64,000 bases of DNA, taken from assembly GCA_934096125.1 (NCBI GenBank), contig CAKOLB010000003.1, positions 66,239 to 130,238 on the forward strand, in the 5' to 3' direction. Numbering within the stretch: the stretch's first letter is position 1; every line of letters starts with the position of its first letter. A model generated the notes under the pieces. The model did no database searches. It had not been told where the DNA came from and worked only from the letters and a program-made list of their open reading frames with translations. This document shows positions 24,192 through 34,203 of this stretch, one piece after another. Source of the stretch: an uncultured Bacilli bacterium (GTDB taxonomy: Bacteria > Bacillota_I > Bacilli_A > RF39 > UBA660). The position numbers were made by a program, and so were the translations under genes.

Positions 24192-24220
24192 TTGCAACTT
24201 ATAATCTTATCCTTTATAAT
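24192..24220 (+). promoter_or_regulatory. Promoter of tRNA-Thr (GGT)
   Basis: TTGCAA, 17-nt spacer, TATAAT on the plus strand, divergent from the suf promoter. Confidence 0.8.
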
Positions 24221-24228
24221 TTTTATAG

Positions 24229-24303
24229 GCCGCAATAGTATAATGGCTATTACAAATCCATGGTAAGGATTAAATCAGTGTTCGATTCACTGTTGTGGCA
24301 CCA
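24229..24303 (+). tRNA. tRNA-Thr (GGT)
   Basis: 75 nt with CCA; acceptor GCCGCAA / TTGTGGC; arm AATCC-ATGGTAA-GGATT gives GGU; T-arm CAGTG-TTCGATT-CACTG. It starts 9 nt after its -10 box. Confidence 0.88.
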
Positions 24304-24372
24304 TATTTAATAATAAACTTAAAGTTTTTAAGAACAATAGAAAAAACTACCTTCACATCACTTGAAATTTTT

Positions 24373-24406
24373 AAAAGTACCTTTTGCAAAAACTGGTACT
24401 TTTTAT
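24373..24406 (+). terminator. Bidirectional terminator between tRNA-Thr and the convergent gene
   Basis: AAAAGTACC / GGTACTTTTT stem with a 13-nt loop; T-rich on the plus strand, also T-rich on the minus strand after the 24453 gene. Confidence 0.7.
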
Positions 24407-24452
24407 TTTTATTTTAAACAAAAAGATAAACCATAACAGTTCATCTATATAC

Positions 24453-25232
24453 TTAATAGCACTTAAGTTTCCTAACCTCACCTTTAAGTTTCTTTAGTAT
24501 TTCTTCATTCTCATCATAAAATTCTTTTTCAATATCTAATCCATATTTAAGACGCAAATTTCGAGACTCTGGAGCTAAGTTTGAAATGTTATAAACATCA
24601 GGAATTTCTGCCCTTTCAAAAAAGACCCTTGTCGGAGAACCGATAAACTCATCTCCCTCAACATAACCAGATAATAGTAACCCTAAATAGTCCATATTTG
24701 CTATTTTGCAAATACTGGGATAATAATCTTTTAACTGATTTACTGTAGTAAGCACTCTTTCAGCAACATTAATATATTTAATTCTAATCCACGGGCAAAG
24801 ATGATAATTAGAGCTATCAACTTGTACGCCCTGGCTTCTATTAATCAAATCTTTTTCCCACATATTCTTTCCAAAACCATACAATATTTGAAAATTTTCA
24901 AGACAAATATAAAGTATTTTCGAAGCACATATATAGCGAAAATAAACTCTTTCCTCACACGAGATATACTCATCATATTTACGAGCACACATAGCTATTG
25001 CATCTAACAAATCATCAATTCCAACTTGAAATCCCCATCTACTTATATCAAAAAAAACACCATTAGGAACAGCTTTGTACCCAAAAACTCTATCAATTAA
25101 CTCATCACTTTCATATCTTTCTTTCACAAAGTTTATAAAAGCATCCACAAAACTTTTAATATCTAATTCTTTATCATGCAGATGCTTAACAATATAATCA
25201 TTAACCAGCATCTCTAAACTTACTTCTTCCAT
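24453..25232 (-). CDS. Uncharacterised soluble protein
   Basis: 259 residues, no signal peptide, no membrane helix, rich in aromatic residues and cysteines (MCARKY, YICASKILYICLENF). No motif recognised. It ends 8 nt from the start-side of the following membrane protein gene (25240), and both run toward the 24.4-kb terminator, suggesting an operon with 25240-26253. The C-terminal ~30 residues are charged (KEFYDENEEILKKLKGEV). Confidence 0.65.
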   Translation of the reverse strand: MEEVSLEMLVNDYIVKHLHDKELDIKSFVDAFINFVKERYESDELIDRVFGYKAVPNGVFFDISRWGFQVGIDDLLDAIAMCARKYDEYISCEERVYFRYICASKILYICLENFQILYGFGKNMWEKDLINRSQGVQVDSSNYHLCPWIRIKYINVAERVLTTVNQLKDYYPSICKIANMDYLGLLLSGYVEGDEFIGSPTRVFFERAEIPDVYNISNLAPESRNLRLKYGLDIEKEFYDENEEILKKLKGEVRKLKCY

Positions 25233-25239
25233 TTTCCCC

Positions 25240-26253
25240 TTACCTTCTATATAATTCCTTTGCTTTCATTTGGTTTTCTTTAGTATATCCATGCAAAATA
25301 TTTGGCATTCTATTCATCATCTCTTGATAAAGCTCTTCATAAGCCAGCTGTTTCTTAAGCCCAGTCGTACTAGTTTGTGTAATTATATTACTTTTTCCAT
25401 CCTTAGTTATCACATAAATACACTTATAAGTAAGAAATCCATTTTGCCTAAATGTAAATGGATAAATCCAAACAATATCTTTATTCTCAAATAACTTTAA
25501 TCCATTTTGATAACTTAGCACAAACTTACTAGTTAAAATAACCCGACATTTTTTACTATTAGTTCCAGAGCCACTTTCTAAATCTTGAGCAATTTCTTCC
25601 AGTTCTCTTTCATACTTAGATAAAGCTTTATATGTCTTTTTATTTCTAATAACATAAACTAAAATAAGCATTAGACCCAGTAATGCAAACACCCCAAAAG
25701 CAGTACTTATGAAAACCAAATCTTCATTCATATCATAATAAGTATCTAAATAATAGTTACCAACAAGTTTTCGCACCTCTTCAGAACTAAGCTTAGTACC
25801 ATCATCCTCCTGCCACCAGTCAGAAAGCAAAGAAACAGCTTCCTTCGGCAATTTTTGGGAATCTCCATAAATAACTACGCTCGCCGGCCTATCATTTTCA
25901 TCTTGATTTTCTCCCAAATTAAGAGAATAATCATATATTTTCTTAAGCTTGTTAAAAATTTCATCATTTAAACAAACAACATAAGGCACTTTATTTTCAT
26001 CATAAGCAACATAATACTTACGAACCTCTCCATCACTTTTCTCTGTTGCATAACTAGCATCTAAATAAGCAACCTCTAGTTTAGAGTACACAAAGTCTCC
26101 ATCAACACGCCGAAAATCCTCTCCCTTATCTGTTTTAATGGCCACAAAAAGAAAGCCTCCCATAAGCACACTTACCACAAAAATGGTAATACCGACAATT
26201 AAAAGACCTCTTCCAGACTTAACAAAATTTTTCATCAGAGCTTTACTTTTCAT
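25240..26253 (-). CDS. Uncharacterised two-helix membrane protein
   Basis: 337 residues: an N-terminal transmembrane helix (LLIVGITIFVVSVLMGGFLF), a ~130-residue extracytoplasmic domain, a second helix (LVFISTAFGVFALLGLMLIL), then a ~120-residue cytoplasmic domain beginning with a short coiled coil (YERELEEIAQDLE) and a PH-like beta-rich part (SKFVLSYQNGLKLFENKDIV). It resembles DUF6709-type proteins in layout, but I am unsure of that assignment. It follows the XRE-membrane protein gene by about 50 nt on the same strand. Confidence 0.65.
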   Translation of the reverse strand: MKSKALMKNFVKSGRGLLIVGITIFVVSVLMGGFLFVAIKTDKGEDFRRVDGDFVYSKLEVAYLDASYATEKSDGEVRKYYVAYDENKVPYVVCLNDEIFNKLKKIYDYSLNLGENQDENDRPASVVIYGDSQKLPKEAVSLLSDWWQEDDGTKLSSEEVRKLVGNYYLDTYYDMNEDLVFISTAFGVFALLGLMLILVYVIRNKKTYKALSKYERELEEIAQDLESGSGTNSKKCRVILTSKFVLSYQNGLKLFENKDIVWIYPFTFRQNGFLTYKCIYVITKDGKSNIITQTSTTGLKKQLAYEELYQEMMNRMPNILHGYTKENQMKAKELYRR

Positions 26254-26305
26254 AATCCCTCACTTCAAGCTATATTATACTTAATAGATAACTTAAAGTA
26301 AATAA

Positions 26306-27787
26306 CTAATTATTTATTTCTCCCTTTATTAATTCTAATTTTTCTTCCAATGCTTCATACTTCTCTTCTAAATTATCATATTTAGCTTCCCATCTAGCAT
26401 TTTCTAGCTCTAACTTACTAAGCTCATTTTCATAATCACTATAATTTTCTTTATTAGTAGTCATATAACTTTCATAATTATTTTTAAGCTTATCTATATT
26501 CTCTTTATTACTAATTACCTTGACACTTATACTCCATAACTTACCATAATTATATACGTTTTTTTTCTTTAAATTTTTCTTTAGTAAATTTCCAAAATTT
26601 TTTATATTAGTTATATTTTGATTATTATATATATTAATAACACCTTGATTATTTTCAAACTCAGCATCATTATATTCTTCATAATATGTTACACTTATCT
26701 TTACATCATTTACATTTTCATTTACTTCATACTTTACATCATAAAATGGATCCATAATAACCAAATCATCACTCATATCAAAGCTTTTTTCTTTTTCACT
26801 TATTTGCACTCCTTCCGGAACACCATTTACATATTTTGTATTCATAACCTCAAGCATAAATACTCCAGAGCCAACAGCCATTACTATAATGCTGGCAATA
26901 AACATAATAAAGCTTCTTTTAAAATTAATTTTTTGACTAAATAGTAACCGGAAAAATATTTCAAGAACTAAAATAGCCCCAATCGTAGCTCCCAAAAGAC
27001 CAATAAATATTCCTAAATAACCAACAATCACGCCATAGATAAAAGATATCACCATCAATATTGAAAGAACTAAAAAAGTTATGACTAAAGGCAAAATAAG
27101 AAGTAACAAAAAACATTTAACACCAACATTAAATAATGCTGATAAAAAGTCAAAGATAACATTACTTGACCTATTTAAAGAATTATTGGAAGTTTCACAT
27201 GCACTATTCTCTTTTTCTTCTACTTCACTTATTTCTTCTTTTTTCTTATCAAACTTATCTAAGTATCTTACTTTATATATATAGAAAAACACTACAATAA
27301 ATAATATTAAATAGATAAAATTTGAAATAAATAACCAAATACTGTTTAAAAGTTCAAAAGCATCTCCCATATTAATGAAGACATCTCTAATTGAATTATT
27401 AACTATATTAAATGGTACTTTAAATATCAAAAGCAAAACAAAAAGTAGTAAAAGCTCACTAATCATCTTCACCCTTTCTTTACTCGTCATCTTCTTTATC
27501 ATTTGCATACTTTTATTAATCATTTCTAAAACTGCAAAAACAAATTTTTTAAAAGAATTTTTATCTCTCATTTGTAACATCTCTTTTTTTACTTCTTCAT
27601 TTGTTAAATCATTTAAAGAAACATTAAAAATTTTACATAAAGAGAGAAGTTTATCCATCTCAGGATAAGTACTACCAGATTCCCACTTGGAAACTGATTG
27701 TCTTGTTACTCCCAGTAAATCAGCTAGTTCTTCCTGAGAATAACCTTTATTCTTTCTTAGCATTTGTAATTTCTCACCAAACTGCAT
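26306..27787 (-). CDS. XRE-family HTH protein fused to a multi-pass membrane domain and C-terminal coiled coil
   Basis: Residues ~1-65 are an XRE helix-turn-helix (LRKNKGYSQEELADLLGVTR then SVSKWESGSTYPEMDKL). A charged segment follows, then about five membrane helices between residues ~115 and 310 (for example LLLLFVLLLIFKVPF and IFIGLLGATIGAILVLEIFF). The last ~170 residues carry an extracellular-type domain and a coiled coil (NLEEKYEALEEKLELIKGE). ATG 27787 with GAGGTG 7 nt upstream replaces an upstream TTG. Such HTH-membrane fusions may couple an envelope signal to DNA binding at the membrane; no target is evident. Confidence 0.82.
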   Translation of the reverse strand: MQFGEKLQMLRKNKGYSQEELADLLGVTRQSVSKWESGSTYPEMDKLLSLCKIFNVSLNDLTNEEVKKEMLQMRDKNSFKKFVFAVLEMINKSMQMIKKMTSKERVKMISELLLLFVLLLIFKVPFNIVNNSIRDVFINMGDAFELLNSIWLFISNFIYLILFIVVFFYIYKVRYLDKFDKKKEEISEVEEKENSACETSNNSLNRSSNVIFDFLSALFNVGVKCFLLLLILPLVITFLVLSILMVISFIYGVIVGYLGIFIGLLGATIGAILVLEIFFRLLFSQKINFKRSFIMFIASIIVMAVGSGVFMLEVMNTKYVNGVPEGVQISEKEKSFDMSDDLVIMDPFYDVKYEVNENVNDVKISVTYYEEYNDAEFENNQGVINIYNNQNITNIKNFGNLLKKNLKKKNVYNYGKLWSISVKVISNKENIDKLKNNYESYMTTNKENYSDYENELSKLELENARWEAKYDNLEEKYEALEEKLELIKGEINN

Positions 27788-27873
27788 CAATATCACCTCA
27801 CCCAAATCATAACTTATTTATATGCATTTTTACTACCAATTTTCAGTTGCATTTTATTACTTTCTAGTTGCCC

Positions 27874-29061
27874 CTAGTCTAAATATCTTATATCAATATC
27901 TACACTTCCATTTATTCCATCAACTTTACCATTACTTGTAATTTGCCAGTATTCATAGTCTTTATTATAATTCGTATTTGCCGTATAATGAGCAAGCCAT
28001 ACTGGATAACCAATATCAAGCCAAATATTTTCTAAATATGTTTTACTGCTATAAAGTAGTCCATCATAGCCATGCTCATGCACAGTATCTAAAAAGGTTT
28101 TCGCAACATCCGATAATCCAAAAAAACTTAAATTAAATTCATTAAAAGTATTCCAGTTTTCCCAGTCAAAAACAACCGGCAAAGTAATATTTTTATTTTG
28201 AAGCATACTTACAACCCACAAAGCATCACTTCTTGCCATACTTGCACTATTAGCATAAGAATAATAATATACTCCCACTGGCATATCTACTTCTTCTGCC
28301 TTTTTAATATTTTCTAAAAACTTTTGATCAACTATATTTTCCCTATTTATAGAAGTACCAACCCTTAAGAAAACAAACTCCACTCCTGCTTCCTTAAGGC
28401 TTTTAAAATCAACATCCCCTTGCCATTTAGAAATATCTATCCCTATTTGCGTATTACTATTTTTATAATTGTTTTTAATATCACTAAACAAAACATAACT
28501 TTCATTATCAATATTTTGACTTACACTACTATTCTTATTTACATTCAAAGTAAATTTCTTAATCGTTTCATTACCACTACTATCACTAGCTTTAAAAACT
28601 AAATCATAAGCCCCAGCCTCATTTAAATCATAAGTTCCAATAATCTCACACTTAGGTTTAGCATCATAATTATCACCACAAAGTATTTTATCAAGCAAAT
28701 TATCTTTACTTCCTAAAGCTACATTATAACTTTTCCCAAGCCACACTAAAGGCGCTTCATCATCCACAACTTCTATTTCAAAGCTTTGCTTTAATTTAAT
28801 ATTTTGCTCATTAATAAATTCAAATTCTATTTTCTTTTTTCCCACTTTTTTAGTATCAATTTTTTTATCATCAATTATTTTCCCATTTATACTCTCAATA
28901 AAACTAGACACTCGTGCACTATCATATACTTTAGCTTGTAAATTATCACTTAAAACGATCTCTACCTTCGCCGTTTTCACCCGTATATATTGATATAGTA
29001 GATAACCCGCAATTAAAATTAAAACAGCTAAAGCTCCAATTAATAATTTTCTTTTTTTCAT
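27874..29061 (-). CDS. Membrane-anchored GH25 lysozyme with Ig-like domain
   Basis: Peptidoglycan muramidase. N-terminal helix (LLIGALAVLILIAGYLLYQY), then two beta-rich segments of DUF5011/Ig-like type (residues ~40-190, with VDDEAPLVWLG and FKASDSSGNETIKKF), then a GH25 catalytic domain starting TQIGIDISKWQGDVDF. Catalytic acids expected in DxSxWQ (Asp) and in PVVFDWENW (Asp and Glu) are present; YWQITSNGKVDGING and VDIDIRYLD complete the family signature. ATG 29061 is used; the earlier GTG overlaps the ribosome site. Likely acts in wall remodelling at the outer face of the membrane. Confidence 0.93.
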   Translation of the reverse strand: MKKRKLLIGALAVLILIAGYLLYQYIRVKTAKVEIVLSDNLQAKVYDSARVSSFIESINGKIIDDKKIDTKKVGKKKIEFEFINEQNIKLKQSFEIEVVDDEAPLVWLGKSYNVALGSKDNLLDKILCGDNYDAKPKCEIIGTYDLNEAGAYDLVFKASDSSGNETIKKFTLNVNKNSSVSQNIDNESYVLFSDIKNNYKNSNTQIGIDISKWQGDVDFKSLKEAGVEFVFLRVGTSINRENIVDQKFLENIKKAEEVDMPVGVYYYSYANSASMARSDALWVVSMLQNKNITLPVVFDWENWNTFNEFNLSFFGLSDVAKTFLDTVHEHGYDGLLYSSKTYLENIWLDIGYPVWLAHYTANTNYNKDYEYWQITSNGKVDGINGSVDIDIRYLD

Positions 29062-29097
29062 ATGATATTTCACCCTTTTTCAGAATAACTTACTTCA

Positions 29098-29142
29098 CAA
29101 AAAAAAGCAAGGCACTAAACCTAGTTTAGTTTAATACCTTGC
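29098..29142 (-). terminator. Terminator of the short-chain dehydrogenase gene
   Basis: Minus strand GCAAGG / CCTTGC outer stem with an inner ACTAAAC/GTTTAGT-type pairing, followed by eight T. It includes the last codons of the gene ending at 29121. Confidence 0.8.
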
Positions 29143-29873
29143 ACATGATAAATAATATTTAATTGCCAACGATAAGGAATAAATCTCAGCATAAAAAGGC
29201 CAAGTTTAATACTTAAAGATGGAACAATAATCATTTTCTTTTTAAACATTTGTTTTATAGCATATTCAGAAACAAATTTAGGACTTACTTCCTTTAAACT
29301 AAACTCTCCATGAGCCACTTTATTAAAGTTTGTATTTACAGGCCCAGGGCAAAGAGCACAAACTACTACATTACTTTTATCATGCCGAAGTTCCTCATTA
29401 ATTGCCATAGTAAGCTTAGTAACATAATTTTTCGTCGCATAATATGTACTAAGGCGAGGCCCAGCCATAAAACCAGCACTACTACAAACATTTAAAATAT
29501 ATCCACTATCTCTTTTTTTAAAGTCTTGCAAAAATAATTTTGTCAAAACATGATAAGCTTTAATATTAAGGTCAATCATCTCAAGCTCACGATCCAAATC
29601 AGTTTCACTAAAAAGACCAAACAACCCAAAACCAGCATTATTTATAAGAATATCTATATTTTTATTCTTCACTTTTTCATAAAGTTTATAAACATTCTCT
29701 AAAATACTTAAATCAAATTCTAGCACTTCTACATTTACTTTTACATTCTTTTTTATTTCTAAAAGTTTATCTTTACTTCGAGCAACAATTATTAAATCAA
29801 TTCCTCGCCTAGCTAGTTCATAAGCTATATTCTTGCCAATTCCACTAGATGCCCCAGTTATTAAAGCTTTCAT
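29121..29873 (-). CDS. Short-chain dehydrogenase/reductase
   Basis: Classical SDR of 250 residues. Rossmann motif TGASSGIGKNIAYEL at the N-terminus, the arginine VARSKDKL consistent with NADP(H) preference, NNAGFG, the catalytic Ser in NVCSSAGFM, and the catalytic Y-x-x-x-K in YYATKNYV. The C-terminal tail has a hydrophobic KLGLFMLRFIPYRW, resembling DltE/YdfG-like oxidoreductases of unknown substrate. It ends in a terminator and lies 11 nt downstream of the pyrophosphatase gene. Confidence 0.92.
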   Translation of the reverse strand: MKALITGASSGIGKNIAYELARRGIDLIIVARSKDKLLEIKKNVKVNVEVLEFDLSILENVYKLYEKVKNKNIDILINNAGFGLFGLFSETDLDRELEMIDLNIKAYHVLTKLFLQDFKKRDSGYILNVCSSAGFMAGPRLSTYYATKNYVTKLTMAINEELRHDKSNVVVCALCPGPVNTNFNKVAHGEFSLKEVSPKFVSEYAIKQMFKKKMIIVPSLSIKLGLFMLRFIPYRWQLNIIYHVQGIKLN

Positions 29874-29883
29874 TATGCATCAC

Positions 29884-31500
29884 CTATTCTTGTTCTAATT
29901 TTTCCATAATGCTTGGTAGCATTTGTTTCTTTCTTGATACCATTCCAGGAATAAATACTCCTTGATATACATCTTGAAGACCATAACTATCTTTAACTAG
30001 TTCCTCTGCTTTACTATTATATATAACATAAGAACCTTTTCTAATAATATCAGTTACAAAAATAACTACCACATTATAATTAGTATTAACCATTTCATCT
30101 AATTTATTAACATATTCATCAATATTTTCCTTTATACTATCAAAATCTAAAGTCATTATTTGGCCAATACCTAAGTTTTTACCTTCGATAACAAAGGTTT
30201 TAAAATCACTTTTAATAAGTTCCTCAACACTCATGCCCGCAATAGATGAGGCAGCTTTCAACATATCAAGACCATATTTATCAGCATCAAGCAGAGCAAT
30301 ACCTGCTAAAGATTTAGCCGCAATTCTGTCAACCTCAGTTGTCGTTGGACTAGTTAAAAGTAGTGTATCAGACAAAATAGCCGAAAGCATCAAACCAGCC
30401 ATATCTTTAGGAATTTTCACATCACATTCTCTATACATATCATAAATCATTGTTGATGTTGAACCAACTGGTTTTGACCTGAAGTTAATCGGTACACTTG
30501 TTCCAATTGCTCCCAAATTATGATGATCAATTATTTCTAAAATATCCGCTTCTTCAATTCCATCAACTGATTGAGCCAAATTATTATGGTCAACTAAAAT
30601 TACTTTTTGCTTTTCATACTCATTTGGCCCTGTTAACCTAATAAGACCTAAACACTCACCTTTATTATCAATCACCGGATAATTAGTATGATTAACTTTA
30701 TGGCTCATTGTTTTAAAATCGGTATAATAACTATCGATAAGCACAGTCACTGGACTTTTATTTATATTTATACTTTTAATATAATTACTAAGAGCTATGC
30801 GTGTTGCAACATGAAAACTATCAAACTTCGAAACGATAATTGAAACTCCATTTTCATGGGCCATATCGATATACTTTTGAGAAATAGATGCATCAAGCGG
30901 AATAATTATCAAATTAACTTTTGCTTTTATCGCTTTTTCTAAAATGTTTTCTCTATTTCCAACAATAACAATATCTTCTTGACTTAAAGTTATACTTTTT
31001 TCAAAACTTTCATCAGAGCCACTAACTAACACCACTTTACCTGCTACTTTATCACTATTACTAACAAGGACTTTCGCATCTAAAGTACTAACTACATTTT
31101 CTAAAGTTGTATCAACTACTTCTCTTTTACTATTAATTAAGTATCTGGCAAGTTCTTTTAACGTAACATAACCACTTAACTTCTTTTCTTCATCTACTAG
31201 TGGTATCGCCGTTATATTTTGCTTTTGCATTAAAGAAAAAGCCTCAGCAATAGATTTATTTTCTAAAATAAATGCTTCTCTATCAAAATTAATATCTTTA
31301 ATTCTAACTCTTACATCATTTAAATAATCAGGTATACTTACCTTAAAATAATCAAGTACATATTTAGTTTCATTATTTATATTTCCAAGAACCTTAGCTT
31401 CTGTATTATCACCAAGAGCATTCTTCAAATATGAAAGTGCTATACTTGAGCATACTGTATCAGTATCAGGACTTTTATGTCCAAAAATATATGTAACCAT
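29884..31500 (-). CDS. ppaC: CBS/DRTGG-regulated family II inorganic pyrophosphatase
   Basis: Mn2+/Co2+-dependent pyrophosphatase of DHH superfamily with an inserted regulatory block. N-terminal YIFGHKSPDTDTVCSS is the DHH metal site; residues ~70-130 are a CBS domain (AFSLMQKQNITAIPLVDE), ~150-245 a DRTGG domain (VGNRENILEKAIKAKVNLII), ~250-305 a second CBS (KTMSHKVNHTNYPVIDNKG); then VDHNN and IIDHHNLG restore the catalytic fold, ending with the DHHA2 part. In characterised CBS-PPases, AMP/ADP inhibit and ATP or diadenosine polyphosphates activate. 538 residues fits. GAGGTG precedes the ATG. Confidence 0.95.
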   Translation of the reverse strand: MVTYIFGHKSPDTDTVCSSIALSYLKNALGDNTEAKVLGNINNETKYVLDYFKVSIPDYLNDVRVRIKDINFDREAFILENKSIAEAFSLMQKQNITAIPLVDEEKKLSGYVTLKELARYLINSKREVVDTTLENVVSTLDAKVLVSNSDKVAGKVVLVSGSDESFEKSITLSQEDIVIVGNRENILEKAIKAKVNLIIIPLDASISQKYIDMAHENGVSIIVSKFDSFHVATRIALSNYIKSININKSPVTVLIDSYYTDFKTMSHKVNHTNYPVIDNKGECLGLIRLTGPNEYEKQKVILVDHNNLAQSVDGIEEADILEIIDHHNLGAIGTSVPINFRSKPVGSTSTMIYDMYRECDVKIPKDMAGLMLSAILSDTLLLTSPTTTEVDRIAAKSLAGIALLDADKYGLDMLKAASSIAGMSVEELIKSDFKTFVIEGKNLGIGQIMTLDFDSIKENIDEYVNKLDEMVNTNYNVVVIFVTDIIRKGSYVIYNSKAEELVKDSYGLQDVYQGVFIPGMVSRKKQMLPSIMEKLEQE

Positions 31501-31549
31501 TTTCTTACCACCTCTGCCTCTTTAGTTTATCAAAATATCCATAAAATGT

Positions 31550-33493
31550 CTATAATCCCTTAAGCTCAAAATAAATGTCTCTAAGTTCCATAGCTCTTTC
31601 AAAATCCATTTCTTGAGCAGCTTTTCGCATTTCTTTTTCGATATTATCTATCATCATCATTTTTTCTTTCTTCGTCATCTTTTTATTTTTCTTCATTTCT
31701 ACATCATTTGAAACTACTTCTTTAATTTCTTTAACAATTGTCTTAGGAACAATTCCATGTTTTTCATTATACTCTTCTTGTATTTCTCTTCTTCTTTTGG
31801 TTTCTGATATAGCTTCTTTCATCGCTGCACTTTCACTATCAGCATACATAATAACTTTCCCTTTTGCATTCCTAGCACATCTACCTATAGTTTGAATTAA
31901 GCTTCTAGTACTTCGCAAAAAACCTTGTTTATCAGCATCTAAAATGCATATCAAACTTACCTCAGGAATATCAAGACCTTCTCTAAGAAGATTAATGCCC
32001 ACAATACAGTCATATACTCCAGCGCGCAAATCACGAATTATTTTTAGTCTATCTAACGTTTTAACTTCACTATGTAAATAGGCAACTTTAATATTCATCT
32101 CTTTCAAATAATTAGTTAACTCTTCACTCATTCTAATAGTTAGTGTCGTAATCAAAACTCTTTCATTATTTTTTATTCTCTCATTTATCTCTCCAATAAT
32201 ATCATCAATTTGTCCCTCAGTTTTTCTCACTTCAATTATCGGGTCAAGAAGTCCAGTTGGTCGTATAATTTGTTCTACGTACTCACCCCCAGTTTTCTCA
32301 AGCTCATAATCTCCAGGAGTAGCAGATACATATATTGCCTGTGATATATGCTCCTCAAACTCTTGGAAGGTAAGAGGTCTATTATCAAGGGCACTTGGAA
32401 GACGAAAGCCATAATCAACTAACGTTTGTTTCCGCATTCTATCACCATTATACATAGCCCTAACTTGAGGAAGTGTTACATGTGACTCATCTACCACTAG
32501 TAAAAAGTCTTTTGGAAAAAAGTCAATCAAACATGATGGCGTTTCACCAGCTCCTCGCAGAGCTAAATGTCTTGAATAATTTTCAATACCATTACAAAAA
32601 CCAGTTTCTCTAAGCATTTCAATATCATAATTAGTTCTCTCTCTTAGTCTTTGTTCCTCCAAAAGCTTATTATTATCCTTTAACTCTTTTAATCTCTCAT
32701 CAAGCTCTGCTTCTATTCTCTTTATGGCTTCTTCCAACTTTTCATGACTTGTAACAAAGTGGGAAGCCGGAGATATAGTAATACTTTTTTTCGAAGCTGA
32801 AACAACCCCAGTTAAAGGGTCAAAAATAACAATCTCTGCAACAGTATCCTCTTCCAGTATTATTCTAACTCCACTTACCTTTTCATTTACTGGCACTATA
32901 TCTATATTGCTTCCCCTTACTCTAAAGGTTCCCCGATGAAAATCTAAATCATTTCTCTCATAAGTCATATCAATAAGTTTATTAAGTATTTTATTTCTAC
33001 TTATTTGTTGTCCCACACTTAAAATAAGCATATTTTTCTCATACTCTTCTTTTTCTCCTATCCCATAAATACATGAAACAGAAGCTACTACTATCACATC
33101 TTTATTATTAATTAAACTACTAGTTGCAGCATGTCTAAGTTCATCTATCTCATCATTTATAGAACTATCTTTTTCTATATAAGTATCGCTACTTGGAACA
33201 TATGCCTCCGGTTGATAATAATCATAGTATGATACAAAGTATTCCACATGATTTTCAGGAAAAAGCTCTTTAAGTTCGGAGTATAGTTGTCCCGCCAGTG
33301 TCTTATTGTGGGCTAAAACTAAGGTTGGTTTGTTTACTTTTTCTATTACATTAGCAATAGTAAACGTCTTACCAGTTCCGGTTGCACCTAATAGCACTTG
33401 TTCCTTAACCCCTTGTTCTATGCCACTTACAAGTTTTTCTATTGCTTGTGGTTGGTCGCCTGATGGTTTATACTTACTTACTAATTTAAACAT
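31550..33493 (-). CDS. uvrB: Excinuclease ABC subunit B
   Basis: Damage-verifying helicase-like subunit of nucleotide excision repair. Walker A GATGTGKTFTIANVI, the beta-hairpin region YYDYYQPEAYVPSSDTYIEK, DEIDELRHAAT, DESHVTLPQV, YVSATPGDYE, the helicase C-terminal motifs (GINLLREGLDIPEVSL, QTIGRCARN) and the C-terminal UVR coiled coil (KEMRKAAQEMDFERAMELRD) are all seen. 647 residues is standard. uvrA is not in the window. GGAGGG precedes the ATG. Confidence 0.98.
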   Translation of the reverse strand: MFKLVSKYKPSGDQPQAIEKLVSGIEQGVKEQVLLGATGTGKTFTIANVIEKVNKPTLVLAHNKTLAGQLYSELKELFPENHVEYFVSYYDYYQPEAYVPSSDTYIEKDSSINDEIDELRHAATSSLINNKDVIVVASVSCIYGIGEKEEYEKNMLILSVGQQISRNKILNKLIDMTYERNDLDFHRGTFRVRGSNIDIVPVNEKVSGVRIILEEDTVAEIVIFDPLTGVVSASKKSITISPASHFVTSHEKLEEAIKRIEAELDERLKELKDNNKLLEEQRLRERTNYDIEMLRETGFCNGIENYSRHLALRGAGETPSCLIDFFPKDFLLVVDESHVTLPQVRAMYNGDRMRKQTLVDYGFRLPSALDNRPLTFQEFEEHISQAIYVSATPGDYELEKTGGEYVEQIIRPTGLLDPIIEVRKTEGQIDDIIGEINERIKNNERVLITTLTIRMSEELTNYLKEMNIKVAYLHSEVKTLDRLKIIRDLRAGVYDCIVGINLLREGLDIPEVSLICILDADKQGFLRSTRSLIQTIGRCARNAKGKVIMYADSESAAMKEAISETKRRREIQEEYNEKHGIVPKTIVKEIKEVVSNDVEMKKNKKMTKKEKMMMIDNIEKEMRKAAQEMDFERAMELRDIYFELKGL

Positions 33494-33687
33494 TTTTTCC
33501 TCCCTCCTTTATAACTTTTTCGTGACTTTTTTTGAACTTTTAAAAGTATAACTGTCAGTCAACTATTAGTCCCTAAATTCGTCCTCATTACTTATAATTT
33601 AATGATTAAACTAATACTTTTTTTTGGGGACAAATAAAAATCACAAATTTTATTTTATGTACTAAATAACATTATTAATTTTCAAAT

Positions 33688-34042
33688 TCATCTCTTAAAA
33701 TGAGACCAAGATAATTCGGTCGACACTGCCGACCAATTTGGATAATACTCATAAAATCTACGCATTCTTCTTATTAAGACCGCCGAAAAACCATTACCAA
33801 ATTCATTGGTTAACTTTTTAGATAAAACCTCAATTATTCTTTTTCCATATGTTCTATTGCTCGAATTACTGTATAAATCCGAAGTTATTTTACCTACATA
33901 CCAATAAACTTCTATCATGGTTGTATCAATTTGTTTTAACATCTTACTTCTAGCATTTTCAATTTTCTTAAGTATCTTTATAAACCACATCAACTTCAGC
34001 TATTTTCTCATCATTTAATACTAAATTATCATCTTTTTTCAT
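33688..34042 (-). pseudogene. Broken DUF1016 (YhcG-type) nuclease gene
   Basis: DUF1016 proteins are PD-(D/E)XK-type nuclease homologues. A strong GGAGGAG and ATG at 34042 open MKKDDNLVLNDEKIAEV, which stops after YKDT; the sequence continues in another frame as KKIENARSKMLKQIDTTMIE then YWYVGKI and YGKRIIEVLSKKL, the DUF1016 N-terminal domain, ending abruptly after ELSWSHFKR. The frameshift near 33975, the in-frame stop, and the absence of the C-terminal nuclease domain show it is dead. Confidence 0.78.
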
Positions 34043-34203
34043 GATACTCCTCCTTAACTACTTGTGCTCCTAATTAAAATTCAGTTCTTTTTATTATACC
34101 ACACTGCAAGCAAAACTAATCATTTTTCTAGTAACTTCCTTTAGCATTAAAATAAGGAAAGTATTTATTTTCTTTCCTTATCATTAAATATAAATAATTA
34201 TTA